In this document: positions 1 to 7,559 of the stretch, piece by piece
Position numbering within the stretch: position 1 is the stretch's first letter
Layout: each line of letters starts with the position of its first letter
NCBI RefSeq assembly: GCF_000260715.1
Contig: NC_017834.1
Location: 1,116,001-1,180,000 of the forward strand
Reading direction: 5' to 3'
Source of the DNA: Bifidobacterium animalis subsp. animalis ATCC 25527
Lineage (GTDB): Bacteria > Actinomycetota > Actinomycetes > Actinomycetales > Bifidobacteriaceae
DNA length: 64,000 nucleotides
The notes under the pieces: model-generated
What the model was told of the DNA's origin: nothing
What the model saw: the letters and a program-made list of their open reading frames with translations, nothing else
Databases searched by the model: none
Position numbers and translations under genes: made by a program

Positions 1-126
1 GGTGCCATCGATGAGCGTTTTGACGAATTGTGCGGCCTCCATTGTCGTGACCGCGGGGTGTGTGACTTCGGTGTAGTCGATACCGAGTTCGTCGAGAATA
101 TTATAGAGCGTCACAGTGCCGAGCAT
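1..126 (-). CDS. ProX/YbaK-type aminoacyl-tRNA deacylase, N-terminal part (cut by window edge)
   Basis: Only the first 42 codons are in the window. The N-terminus reads roughly 'LYNILDELGIDYTEVTHPAV' followed by 'EAAQFVKTLIDGT'. This fits proteins of the prolyl-tRNA synthetase associated domain (ProX/PrdX, YbaK-like), which hydrolyse mischarged Ala- or Cys-tRNA(Pro) in the cytoplasm: a helix with L-D-E-L-G-I, then Y-x-x-V-x-H-P, then an I-D-G-x motif leading into the binding pocket. A GGGAGG ribosome site lies 10 bases before the ATG. It is separated from the ABC permease gene by a hairpin terminator, so it is probably a separate unit. Assignment rests on a short fragment; a general YbaK/EbsC domain protein is the alternative. 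Confidence 0.6.
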   Translation of the reverse strand, partial: MLGTVTLYNILDELGIDYTEVTHPAVTTMEAAQFVKTLIDGT

Positions 127-166
127 ACCCAAGCCGCCTCCCAGACATTCCCTATGCCATGACAAG

Positions 167-194
167 CCCCTCATGCCTCTGCGTGCATGAGGGG
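167..194 (-). terminator. Hairpin terminator after the ABC permease gene
   Basis: Perfect 10-bp arms CCCCTCATGC (167-176) and GCATGAGGGG (185-194) enclose an 8-base loop. It lies 30 bases beyond the permease stop codon in the direction of transcription. There is no strong T run. Confidence 0.6.
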
Positions 195-224
195 TGTCTG
201 CATCACAACCGCAGTTTCCGACAA

Positions 225-848
225 TCACCATTCGGCTCTGCTGAGTATGCGGTGGGATATCGATACTGATGTGACCGTGCACACCAAGCAGACAACGCCG
301 CCAATCAGTATCAGCATGCCGTTTGGGATGGAGATCAGAGCGACGAGGATGCCCTGATTGTTCGTGACGGAAACGACGAGTACGCATATCGTGAAGATGA
401 CGGCCATCGCCACGATGCGCATCACCGCGGCACGGTCACGGAAGGCGAGACTGATAGGGATTTCAACCGCCACCGTCACCGACACCGTCGTCAGGACAAT
501 CACCAAGGCAACAGGCACCTGGTTCCATGCCATCTGCGGGCTCAATGTGCCGAGGGCCATGAGCACAAGCGACAGGAGCATCGGAGGGATGATGGCGCCG
601 CAGTACTTCTCGATGAGATAATCGCGGGTATTAAATGGCATCGTGAAGAACATGCGCCGACATGCCCGTGACACGTCGTTCTGCACTGTCTTGCATACCA
701 GCATTGCCAGCATGAGCGGCAGGAATGCCACACCGAATGCGTAGAGGTCGGAAAAAAATAGGTAGAACACGGTCAACGCCAGCATGCACACCAGCAGCAT
801 GCGTTGCTTGCCAAGCCAGATCGCGTCTCTGACGAACAGACCTTTCAT
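225..848 (-). CDS. ABC transporter permease, small ABC-2-like membrane protein
   Basis: A 207-residue integral membrane protein with about six hydrophobic segments (roughly residues 14-50, 85-105, 110-130, 140-160, 165-190). It begins with a short basic cytoplasmic stretch and has a charged loop containing an 'RDYLIEKYCG'-like segment after the second helix, as in ABC-2 permeases of the YtrC/BcrB type. The start overlaps the stop of the ATPase gene by 4 bases (ATGA), so the two are translationally coupled and should form one exporter or an immunity-type transporter. The substrate cannot be read from sequence. In related GntR-YtrA type operons the transporter responds to cell-wall-active compounds; applying that here is inference. 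Confidence 0.75.
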   Translation of the reverse strand: MKGLFVRDAIWLGKQRMLLVCMLALTVFYLFFSDLYAFGVAFLPLMLAMLVCKTVQNDVSRACRRMFFTMPFNTRDYLIEKYCGAIIPPMLLSLVLMALGTLSPQMAWNQVPVALVIVLTTVSVTVAVEIPISLAFRDRAAVMRIVAMAVIFTICVLVVSVTNNQGILVALISIPNGMLILIGGVVCLVCTVTSVSISHRILSRAEW

Positions 849-1723
849 TGCATTGTCCTTTCCTGCATCGTTGTGGTTCGCGGGTCGGCACTCATCAGCG
901 TGATGATCTCATCGATGCTTGCCCCACAGATCCCCGCTCCAGGCAAGTTCTCCTCATAGAATCCACGTTCGTCGGTAACGGCTTTCCAGCCGCCGGGCGT
1001 GCGCTGTTTGGCGAGTATGTACCGTGGGTCTGCCGCTGACATCTGATCGTCGGTGAGTGTGAGCACCGCATATTCGTTGTGCAATGCATCGATGGTTTCG
1101 TGCATGCGAATTCGGCCGCGGTCAATGAGGTAGAAGTCGTCGCATAGATTCTCCAGGTCGGTGGCGATGTGCGAGCTGATGAGCATTGAACGGCCTGGGA
1201 TCTCCATGTATTCGCGGAGCAGGTCGAGCACTTCGTTACGGGCGATGACGTCCAGACCGGTCGTCGGCTCATCGAGGATCAGTAGTTCGGGGTGATGTGC
1301 CATTGCCATGATCGTTTTGCATTTGGCAAGCATGCCCGTGGAGAATTCCTGAATCTGCCGGTTCAGCGGAAGCATGAACCTCTGTAGCTGTGCCCTGCAC
1401 CATTGTTCGTCGAATGTCGTATAGAAGCGTCTGCGTTCGTCGATCTCATTGTTCAGCGTGAAGGTCGGCACGAACGTGCTGTCGCCGAAGGTGACGCCGG
1501 TGCGCGATTTCACGTTCACTCCCACCCGGCGGATGGGGTCACCGAGAATGGTCCCATCCCCTCCGTCCGGCCTGGCAAGTCCGAGCATGAGCCTGAATGT
1601 GGTGGTCTTGCCGGAACCGTTGGTGCCGATGAGAGCGGTGATGGTGTTGTCCGGCACCTCCATCGTCACGTCGAGGTCGAAATCCAGATAGTGCTTCGTC
1701 ACATGGTCAAGTGCAATCTTCAT
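845..1723 (-). CDS. ABC transporter ATP-binding protein of a GntR-controlled operon
   Basis: A 292-residue cytoplasmic ATPase that energises the neighbouring permease. The Walker A loop is 'GTNGSGKTT' near residue 33, and Walker B is 'LLILDEPTTGLD' near residue 150. The signature region is 'FSTGMLAKCK', a diverged LSGGQ as in YtrB/BcrA-like exporters, and a switch histidine follows in 'SSHIATDLE'. About 80 residues follow the ATPase core and probably contact the regulator or membrane partner. It overlaps the GntR gene by 4 bases upstream and the permease by 4 bases downstream, giving a tight three-gene operon. Confidence 0.85.
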   Translation of the reverse strand: MKIALDHVTKHYLDFDLDVTMEVPDNTITALIGTNGSGKTTTFRLMLGLARPDGGDGTILGDPIRRVGVNVKSRTGVTFGDSTFVPTFTLNNEIDERRRFYTTFDEQWCRAQLQRFMLPLNRQIQEFSTGMLAKCKTIMAMAHHPELLILDEPTTGLDVIARNEVLDLLREYMEIPGRSMLISSHIATDLENLCDDFYLIDRGRIRMHETIDALHNEYAVLTLTDDQMSAADPRYILAKQRTPGGWKAVTDERGFYEENLPGAGICGASIDEIITLMSADPRTTTMQERTMQ

Positions 1724-2139
1724 GATGCTCCTTCAGTCCGTTCGGCGGTGCCGCCCGAATCCGCGGAGGCGTCTTCAAGCAGCATGACGACAAGCTCGAG
1801 GATCTCCTCGCGGGTCAGCCCAAGCCGCTGGGCTTTGGCGATGGCCTGCGCGAACTGCTCCTCGACCTGGCGGTTGAGCTCCTCGGCGACGATGTTCGGC
1901 GAGATCTGCGCAACAAAGCTGCCCTTGCCCTGAACGGTGATGACAAGTCCCTCCCGTTCAAGTACGTCGTATGCTTTCTTCACCGTCAGTGCGGAGATTC
2001 TGCAGGTACGAGCGAGAGAGCGAACCGAATCCAGCGGCTCCCCTGCCTTGAGATTTCCCTCTTTGATGAGCGCACGTATCTGATCGACAATCTGTTCGTA
2101 GATTGGCGTCATCGAGGTGGTACTGATCAGAAGCTGCAT
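1720..2139 (-). CDS. GntR family regulator, YtrA-like
   Basis: A 139-residue regulator. Residues about 10-75 form the GntR winged helix ('PIYEQIVDQIRALI', then 'VRSLARTCRISALTVKKAYD', then a 'GLVITVQGKGSFV' wing). The C-terminal tail of about 60 residues is short and helical, too short for a ligand-binding FadR or HutC domain, which marks the YtrA subfamily. I place the start at 2139 because AAGGAGG precedes this ATG by a few bases; an in-frame extension to 2415 has no ribosome site and non-coding character. It is the first gene of the operon with the ABC ATPase and permease and probably represses it. Candidate operator repeats lie 45-75 bases upstream. Confidence 0.85.
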   Translation of the reverse strand: MQLLISTTSMTPIYEQIVDQIRALIKEGNLKAGEPLDSVRSLARTCRISALTVKKAYDVLEREGLVITVQGKGSFVAQISPNIVAEELNRQVEEQFAQAIAKAQRLGLTREEILELVVMLLEDASADSGGTAERTEGAS

Positions 2140-2182
2140 CTCCCCTCCTTTCGAACGTGAGAATACAATGTGTCCAAGTTCG

Positions 2183-2212
2183 ATATATAACAGTATATAA
2201 CAGATAAAACAG
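2183..2212 (-). promoter_or_regulatory. Tandem 10-bp repeats upstream of the GntR operon, candidate operator
   Basis: TATATAACAG occurs twice back to back (2184-2193 and 2194-2203), followed by a degenerate third copy ATAAAACAG (2204-2212). Copies are one helical turn apart, so a protein would see them on the same DNA face. They lie 45-73 bases upstream of the GntR start, where an operator or the -35/-10 region would be. Autoregulation by the GntR protein is inference. Confidence 0.45.
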
Positions 2213-2329
2213 TGCATATCTCTGGCGTGTTGGCTCACAGGCATGCTCACAGACACATTGCGCGACATTCCATATGACAAGATGGGAACGCGCTGATGAA
2301 AGACGCGAGCAATCATTGGAATTCCAACG

Positions 2330-2388
2330 ATGCAACCGCAAGTTGACATCAGATCGCCGGTTGCCGGAGCGAATGCAACCGCAAGTTG
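2330..2388 (+). promoter_or_regulatory. Duplicated 16-bp element with internal dyad, candidate operator pair
   Basis: ATGCAACCGCAAGTTG occurs at 2330-2345 and again, identical, at 2373-2388, 43 bp apart (about four helical turns). Within each copy CAAC-CGCAA-GTTG is an inverted repeat. The pair lies 93-151 bases upstream of the XRE-type regulator gene, which is the likely target. Confidence 0.5.
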
Positions 2389-2480
2389 GTGGCGCGCTTT
2401 CCGCATTTCGGGCATAGTAGGGGCATCGGCACCCGTGACGGTTGCCGAAACGAGTAGGCGCGAAGGAAAAGGACAGGACC

Positions 2481-3488
2481 ATGAGCTTCAAAGACAATCT
2501 GCAATATCTGCGTGGATCGCGCAATATGACGCAAGAGCAGCTGGCAATGCTGATTGGCGTGTCACGGCAATCAGTGAGCAAGTGGGAAAGCGAGAAGGCG
2601 TACCCCGAAATGGACAAGCTGCTCATGCTATGCGATATGTTCGGCGTGAGCCTCGATGACCTGGTCATGGGTGACGTGCGCAATGCAATGGTCACATCGG
2701 CAGATCACGGCGGGGATGGGCACCCAAAAGCACCGATGCCTGAGATGAAAGGATCGGCGTTGCCTCAGGACATCACCGGCTACGAGGAGCATATGCGCAA
2801 ATTCGACCTGATGATTCCCACCGGTGTGTTCGCCATCATCTTCGGCGTGGCCGTTGGCAGCCTGTTCGATTCGAGCAATTCAATTCTGGGTGCCAACAAC
2901 GCGAATGAGGTGCTGATATTCCTGTGCATCGCCATAGGCACGCTCGTCGGTCTCGCCCTGCTCATCCCCGCCGGACTGGCACACAGTGCGTTCAAACGTC
3001 AGCATCCCTATGTGGAGGACTTCTATACCGAGTCGGATCGTGCCGCCGCCCGCAAAGTGCTCGCCATAGCATTGATTGCAGGCATCACCCTCGTCATGGC
3101 CGGCATCGCCATCAACGTATGGGCCGATGAGGTGCTCAGCATAGACGAGGGATGGCCCAACACGGCACTCCTCATATTCGTCGCAGTCGGCGTGTGGTTC
3201 ATCGTATTCGGCGGCATGCAGTATGGACGGCTCAACATCGCCGACTACAACAAGGAATCGGAGGAGCAGCATGCGCAGGAGAACGCGGCGGAGTCAATCT
3301 ACGACAAGGTGAATGGGGCGGTATGCGGCATCATCATGATCACGGCCACCCTAGTCGGCCTCACGTTGCTGTTCTGCTTTGACGGTGGACCGCACGGCAT
3401 GTTCTGGATGTCTTGGGTGATCGGCGGTTTCCTCTGCGCAATCGCCTCGATTGTCACAGGACTCATCAAATCCACCAAATCCGTCTGA
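2481..3488 (+). CDS. XRE-type HTH regulator with C-terminal membrane domain
   Basis: A 335-residue protein. Residues 1-62 are a Cro/C1-type helix-turn-helix ('MTQEQLAMLIGVSRQSVSKWE', residues about 16-36, and an 'LCDMFGVSLDDLV' closing helix). About 45 polar residues follow, then five to six hydrophobic segments (about residues 112-135, 145-170, 200-222, 230-250, 285-305, 310-330). A DNA-binding domain tethered to the membrane suggests it senses a membrane or envelope signal; that is inference. The start is the ATG preceded by an AAGGAAAAGGACAGG stretch; an upstream extension to 2442 is less likely. It faces the GntR/ABC operon divergently and may regulate it or itself. Confidence 0.8.
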   Translation: MSFKDNLQYLRGSRNMTQEQLAMLIGVSRQSVSKWESEKAYPEMDKLLMLCDMFGVSLDDLVMGDVRNAMVTSADHGGDGHPKAPMPEMKGSALPQDITGYEEHMRKFDLMIPTGVFAIIFGVAVGSLFDSSNSILGANNANEVLIFLCIAIGTLVGLALLIPAGLAHSAFKRQHPYVEDFYTESDRAAARKVLAIALIAGITLVMAGIAINVWADEVLSIDEGWPNTALLIFVAVGVWFIVFGGMQYGRLNIADYNKESEEQHAQENAAESIYDKVNGAVCGIIMITATLVGLTLLFCFDGGPHGMFWMSWVIGGFLCAIASIVTGLIKSTKSV

Positions 3489-3522
3489 ACGGCGTCCTGG
3501 CACAACATGGAGTGGGTAGAAT

Positions 3523-4581
3523 ATGGGAAACCGATATCGCAATGGAACGAGGAACATGGTGGACGGGAAAATCAGGCAGGCATTGGAGACGATGCCGAAA
3601 AGCGAACTGCATCTGCATATCGAGGGAACGCTCGAACCGGAGCTTGCGCTGACGCTGGCGGACCGCAATGGGGTGACATTGCCTTGGAGGGGCATCGATG
3701 ACCTGCGGGCGCAGTATGAATTCGAGAATCTGCAGTCGTTCCTCGATCTCTACTATGCGCTGATGAAGACGCTGAAGACGAAGGACGACTTCAAGGATCT
3801 CATGCTCGCCTATCTCACACGGGCGAACGCGGATGGGGTCAAGCACGCCGAGGTTTTCTTCGATCCGCAGGTGCATGTATGCACGAATGGTTTGGATTTC
3901 AACATGGTGCTCGACGGCCTCCTTGAGGGAATGATGATCGGCCGCGAGCGCTTCGGCATCACCGGTGGCCTGATTCTGAGCATCGTACGCGACATGGATA
4001 TCGATTCGGCGAACCGGATCCTCGACATGGCGGCGCCGCGAAAAGCCGAGATCCTCGGCATCGGGCTCGATTCGGCGGAAGTCGGCTACCCACCGGCCGA
4101 ATTCATCGATCAGTTCGCGCGGGCAAGGGCCTTTGGCTGGCACTGCGTGGCGCACGCCGGCGAGGAGGGCCCGGCGGCGTATATCCGCGATGCGCTCGAT
4201 CTGCTGCACGCCGAGCGCATCGACCACGGCATCCACATTCAAGACGACCGCGAGCTGCTCGAGCGCGTCGCACGCGACGGCATTCCGCTCACCTGCTGCC
4301 CGTTGTCGAACCTCAGGCTGCAGGTCGTACACGACATGCGCGAGCATCCGATTCCCAGATTCCTGCATGAAGGGATCGTATGCACGATCAACTCGGATGA
4401 CCCCGCATATTTCGGAGGCTATGTCGCGGCGAACTATGCCGCGCTCGCCGACATCGGCATGTCGATGGAGGAATTGGCATCGCTCGCCAAGAACTCCATC
4501 GACGCATCGTTCGCCTCGGATGGGCGCAAGGCGCAGCTCCATGCGGAGCTCGCCGCGTGGCGCACGCAGCATGGTCTCTGA
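3523..4581 (+). CDS. add: Adenosine deaminase
   Basis: A 352-residue metal-dependent hydrolase that deaminates adenosine to inosine in purine salvage. Zinc and catalytic motifs are visible: 'ELHLHIEGTLEP' near residue 27 (first two metal histidines and the substrate glycine), 'HCVAHAGEEGP' (third histidine and catalytic glutamate), 'RIDHGI' and 'TINSDDPAYF' (metal aspartate). Length matches the family. The start is uncertain: the ATG at 3523 has GGAG ten bases upstream, while an in-frame ATG at 3556 has GAGG three bases upstream and would give a more typical N-terminus. It follows the XRE regulator by 34 bases in the same direction, but no functional link is evident. Confidence 0.92.
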   Translation: MGNRYRNGTRNMVDGKIRQALETMPKSELHLHIEGTLEPELALTLADRNGVTLPWRGIDDLRAQYEFENLQSFLDLYYALMKTLKTKDDFKDLMLAYLTRANADGVKHAEVFFDPQVHVCTNGLDFNMVLDGLLEGMMIGRERFGITGGLILSIVRDMDIDSANRILDMAAPRKAEILGIGLDSAEVGYPPAEFIDQFARARAFGWHCVAHAGEEGPAAYIRDALDLLHAERIDHGIHIQDDRELLERVARDGIPLTCCPLSNLRLQVVHDMREHPIPRFLHEGIVCTINSDDPAYFGGYVAANYAALADIGMSMEELASLAKNSIDASFASDGRKAQLHAELAAWRTQHGL

Positions 4582-4597
4582 TCATGCCATATGCATA

Positions 4598-5791
4598 TCA
4601 TTCGCCGGTCTCATATGGTTCGACACGCACCGGCAACGCACGCTTGATATACGCATCCATACCGGGGACGGTGAACGCCACCTGACCCCGCCGTGGTGCA
4701 TAGATCAATCCCAATTCGATGAGTTGATTGCGCACGTTCGTCAACGAAGAGTTCGGCCGACCAAGACTTCGGGCCACATCGGCGGTGTCCACAGCATCGG
4801 CGTCTTCAGCGGCCATCGCCGCCATATAGTCTCGTCCCAATTCGCTTGCACGCTGCCAACGGGAGATGTAGAGGCCTTGGTCCAACGTACGCCATGCTCC
4901 CGGCAGGCCGCGTTCGACCGCATCTATCGTCATCGGACTTGAATCTGCAGCGTCCCATGTGGCCGAACCATACGCCTGAATGAAATACGGATACCCCATG
5001 CTGCGTTCCACCAACTCGGCCAACGCCGTATCGTCGAACGACCTGCCCGCCTCCTGCGCGGGGCTCTGGAATCCCAGCGCACTCGCCTCTTTCGAGAGCG
5101 ATCCAAGCCGATGGTACGTGAACAGGCGTTCCGCGTAAGAACGTAGTTTGGTGAGCACGCCTGGCAGATTGGGCAATCCTGCGCCCACGATGAAGAATGG
5201 AAGATCCTGCTGCCCCATACGGTGCTGGATGCCGATGAGCGCGCCAAGCACTTCGTCGGACATCTCCTGCAATTCATCGACGAACATGAACAACCCGCTC
5301 TTGCACGCCTTGAGCTGCCTCGACAACTCCTCGACAAGCAGCTCCAAACGGTACGCATCGGTCTGTATCTGGGCGTCCTGCGGTTCCGTATCCACCGTCG
5401 CCTTAACGATGCCGAAATCGAATGACAGGTCCTTCACATACGAGAATGCGTTTTTCAACGCCTCCCTCAACGCGCGGTCGCGCATGCGTTGCGTCGCCAT
5501 CATCAATTCATGGAAGATGGCATCGTATTCCTTGCGCGCGTCCCCGTTCGCCTCGCATTGCACAACCATCATGCCATGCGCGCGGGCCTGTTTCGCGAAC
5601 TGCAGCAGCAGCACCGTCTTGCCCATGCCACGCAGACCGCTGTAGATCATGCCCCGATCGACGAACCCCAGCTCCGTACGGACGAGCAATTGTTCCATAT
5701 CCGCCAAATCGGCATCACGCCCGACAAGATCGCGCGGCGACTTGCCCGATCCCGGCATGAACGGGTTGAGCGCCTTCGTGGAAACCTCCAT
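4598..5791 (-). CDS. P-loop ATPase with C-terminal winged-helix-like domain
   Basis: A 397-residue protein of the AAA/STAND-like 'ATP-binding protein' type. The N-terminus has 'PFMPGSGKSPRDLVGRDAD', then Walker A 'SGLRGMGKTVLL' near residue 46 and Walker B 'GLFMFVDELQEM' near residue 172, with a sensor-like 'FFIVGAGLPNLP'. The last 90 residues ('ADVARSLGRPNSSLTNVRNQ', then 'LGLIYAPRRGQVAFTVPGM') look like a winged helix, as in Orc/Cdc6-like and NTPase regulators. The start is chosen for AGGAGA six bases upstream. Facing it divergently is a P-loop kinase gene, with a striking phased TATAT array between them. The cellular role is unknown. Confidence 0.75.
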   Translation of the reverse strand: MEVSTKALNPFMPGSGKSPRDLVGRDADLADMEQLLVRTELGFVDRGMIYSGLRGMGKTVLLLQFAKQARAHGMMVVQCEANGDARKEYDAIFHELMMATQRMRDRALREALKNAFSYVKDLSFDFGIVKATVDTEPQDAQIQTDAYRLELLVEELSRQLKACKSGLFMFVDELQEMSDEVLGALIGIQHRMGQQDLPFFIVGAGLPNLPGVLTKLRSYAERLFTYHRLGSLSKEASALGFQSPAQEAGRSFDDTALAELVERSMGYPYFIQAYGSATWDAADSSPMTIDAVERGLPGAWRTLDQGLYISRWQRASELGRDYMAAMAAEDADAVDTADVARSLGRPNSSLTNVRNQLIELGLIYAPRRGQVAFTVPGMDAYIKRALPVRVEPYETGE

Positions 5792-5830
5792 GTCATCTCC
5801 TGTGTGTGAGTTGTATGCAGTTTCATTTCC

Positions 5831-5900
5831 ATATATCACTGTATATTGCACTATATTCAACTATATCAGTGTATATTCGCATATATCATCGTATATACAC
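5831..5900. repeat. Seven consecutive decamers of the form N-TATAT-NNNN
   Basis: From 5831 the sequence can be cut into seven 10-base units, each with TATAT at positions 2-6 (units starting 5831, 5841, 5851, 5861, 5871, 5881, 5891). Units 1, 4 and 6 share a longer core TATATCA-NN-GTATAT that runs into the next unit. The array occupies most of the gap between two divergent P-loop genes, ending 40 bases from the ATPase start on one side and 44 bases from the kinase start on the other. It is probably a multi-site operator, a phased bendable element, or both. Confidence 0.85.
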
Positions 5901-5944
5901 GGACGTCTGTACACACCACATATCCATCGCTGTACCATGACATC

Positions 5945-6601
5945 ATGAGCGCACATGAGATAAACACCCGTCTGATCATCGTCGAAGGACTGCCAGGCAG
6001 CGGCAAGAGCACGACGGCCGCAATGGTCGCCGCCGAACTCGAAGCGCGGGGGAAGGACGTCGTCTGCGTCGACGAAGGAGCCGCGAACCACCCCGCCGAT
6101 GTCGGCGACTACGACTTCCCTGATTTCGCGAGCGAACGCGCCACGATACTCGATACATGGCGCGCGTTCGCAGCCCACGCCGAACCTGATACGACCTACG
6201 TGTTCAATTGCGTCCTGCTGCAGAATCCGATGTGCGAGACGATGATGCGGTTCGGCATGAACGAGGATGAGTCACGACGGTATATCGGTGAAATCACGGC
6301 GATCATCGCGCCGCTGCATCCCGTCATCATCTACATCGACGAACCGGACGCGAAGTCGGCTATTGATGGTGTCCTCGACGAACGCGGCGATGGTTGGCTC
6401 AATGCCGTCATCGACTACCACACGGCACAAGGGTACGGTGAAGCGCATGGGTTGCGCGGATACGAAGGGTACATCGCGTGCCTTGAAGAGCGCAGAGAGC
6501 GGGAGCTGCGCATCCTACGTTCACTTCCGGTTGACAGCCACATCATCGCGCCATTGAGCGATGCCAAACGGATATCGACGGTGGTGGATGCGATACCGTG
6601 A
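5945..6601 (+). CDS. P-loop nucleotide kinase-like protein
   Basis: A 218-residue protein with Walker A 'VEGLPGSGKSTTA' at residues 12-24, a nucleotide kinase-like continuation 'AAELEARGKDVVCVDEG', and an 'IAPLHPVIIYIDEPDAKSAI' segment where thymidylate-kinase-like folds carry the strand before the lid. It resembles small annotated 'AAA family ATPases' or thymidylate-kinase-like proteins; the substrate is unknown. The ATG at 5945 is chosen because the conserved P-loop begins shortly after it. There is no Shine-Dalgarno upstream, so the message may be leaderless or weakly translated. It is divergent from the winged-helix ATPase across the TATAT array. Confidence 0.65.
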   Translation: MSAHEINTRLIIVEGLPGSGKSTTAAMVAAELEARGKDVVCVDEGAANHPADVGDYDFPDFASERATILDTWRAFAAHAEPDTTYVFNCVLLQNPMCETMMRFGMNEDESRRYIGEITAIIAPLHPVIIYIDEPDAKSAIDGVLDERGDGWLNAVIDYHTAQGYGEAHGLRGYEGYIACLEERRERELRILRSLPVDSHIIAPLSDAKRISTVVDAIP

Positions 6602-6613
6602 CACGGCCGCGCA

Positions 6614-7054
6614 CTACAGCCACTGGATGAACGCGGTCTTGTCGGTGCTGTTGTAGCCGGCATGACGGTAGAAATCGAGGGTCTTCGGATCATGGGAGCC
6701 GGTGAGCAGCATCATCTTGTAGCAGCCGGCCTGTTGTGCGAGCGCTTTCGCATGGTTGAGGCATGCGGTCGCATAGCTGCGACCACGCACATCGGCGCGC
6801 GTCACGACGTTCTCAACGAACGCATACGGACGTACGCCACGCGTCAGATTTGGAATGATGACGCATACGCATGAGGCGACGATGTCCCCATCGTGCTCGC
6901 ATACGATGAGATGATGGTCGGGATCGGCGAGGATGCGCACCCACGTGTCATGCAGATGCCTGTCATGTTCCGGAATCGACTGTTCATGCAGGTCGAGGTA
7001 CAGCTCGAGCAATACGTCAAGGTCCCCTTCGTATGCTTCCCTGATATCCGTCAT
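6614..7054 (-). CDS. GNAT family N-acetyltransferase
   Basis: A 146-residue cytoplasmic protein with the GNAT fold pattern. An N-terminal 'IREAYEGDLDVLLELYLDL' is followed by a central strand and acetyl-CoA loop 'VENVVTRADVRGRSYATACL' (V-R-G-x-x-x-A in place of the usual Q/R-x-x-G-x-G/A), then 'YKMMLLTGSHDPKTLDFYRH' with the typical F-Y-x-x-A-G-Y end. The start has AAGGAG eight bases upstream. It converges on the P-loop kinase gene with only 12 bases between stops. The acceptor substrate cannot be predicted. Confidence 0.85.
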   Translation of the reverse strand: MTDIREAYEGDLDVLLELYLDLHEQSIPEHDRHLHDTWVRILADPDHHLIVCEHDGDIVASCVCVIIPNLTRGVRPYAFVENVVTRADVRGRSYATACLNHAKALAQQAGCYKMMLLTGSHDPKTLDFYRHAGYNSTDKTAFIQWL

Positions 7055-7136
7055 GCCCCGTCTCCTTCATCATCATGCCCGCCTTCTGTATGACCGCCCA
7101 TATTATCGCATCACGCAATGGCGCGTCCATGCCATC

Positions 7137-7559
7137 TTATGACCGTGGCGGCTTCCTACAGACAAGAACGCCTTTCATATTCTCCGTCTCATTGTGCACG
7201 CCGAAGATGAGCCGCTTCTCTTCCTTGGTGCAATCGATCAGAATCTTGATCTCTGAATCCCCTTTCACCAGATCCGCCACACAGATGATCGCATCGATGC
7301 CGCACAAGCCTGTTCCCACCCAGACATCGATCCCGCTTCCGTCCATCGACGCCGTATCGCGCAGATACCCATAATCAACCGGATAGATGGAGTCGGGGTA
7401 TCGCGGATGGCTTGTCCCTTTCGGCCTATCAATCACGATCGTCGACGTGGCGGCCAACCCATCTAGGATTCTCCAGTAGCCATCTTCCTCCATCGTACCG
7501 GCGCGCTGTGCTCCCATCCCCTCGGCCTCCCGCATCTTCCGTTTCCCCTCCCGGTTCAT
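7137..7559 (-). CDS. Short inorganic-pyrophosphatase-like protein
   Basis: A 140-residue protein whose middle resembles family I inorganic pyrophosphatase: 'VIDRPKGTSHPRYPDSIYPV' then 'DYGYLRDTASMDGSGIDVWV'. The two active-site aspartates of the D-G-x-x-x-D-V element are kept, but the family's later D-x-x-x-x-D-x-K metal cluster is replaced by a weak 'VKGDSEIKI', and the chain is shorter than the usual 170 residues. It could be an inactive or altered-specificity relative. The ATG at 7559 overlaps the upstream stop (ATGA); internal ATGs at 7517 (GGGAGG eight bases upstream) or 7493 are possible. Confidence 0.65.
   Translation of the reverse strand: MNREGKRKMREAEGMGAQRAGTMEEDGYWRILDGLAATSTIVIDRPKGTSHPRYPDSIYPVDYGYLRDTASMDGSGIDVWVGTGLCGIDAIICVADLVKGDSEIKILIDCTKEEKRLIFGVHNETENMKGVLVCRKPPRS

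Larger units (their letters stand above)
2140..2480. other. Divergent intergenic region (341 bp) with two sets of repeats
   Basis: Non-coding region between the GntR/ABC operon (leftward) and the XRE membrane-bound regulator (rightward). It must hold both promoters. It contains tandem 10-bp AT-rich repeats near the GntR gene and a duplicated 16-bp element nearer the XRE gene. No convincing small gene was seen. Confidence 0.6.

Noticed and set aside
2140..2415. N-terminal extension of the GntR protein to 2415
   Set aside because: The extra 92 residues lack coding character and cover the repeat elements; the ATG at 2139 has a strong ribosome site.
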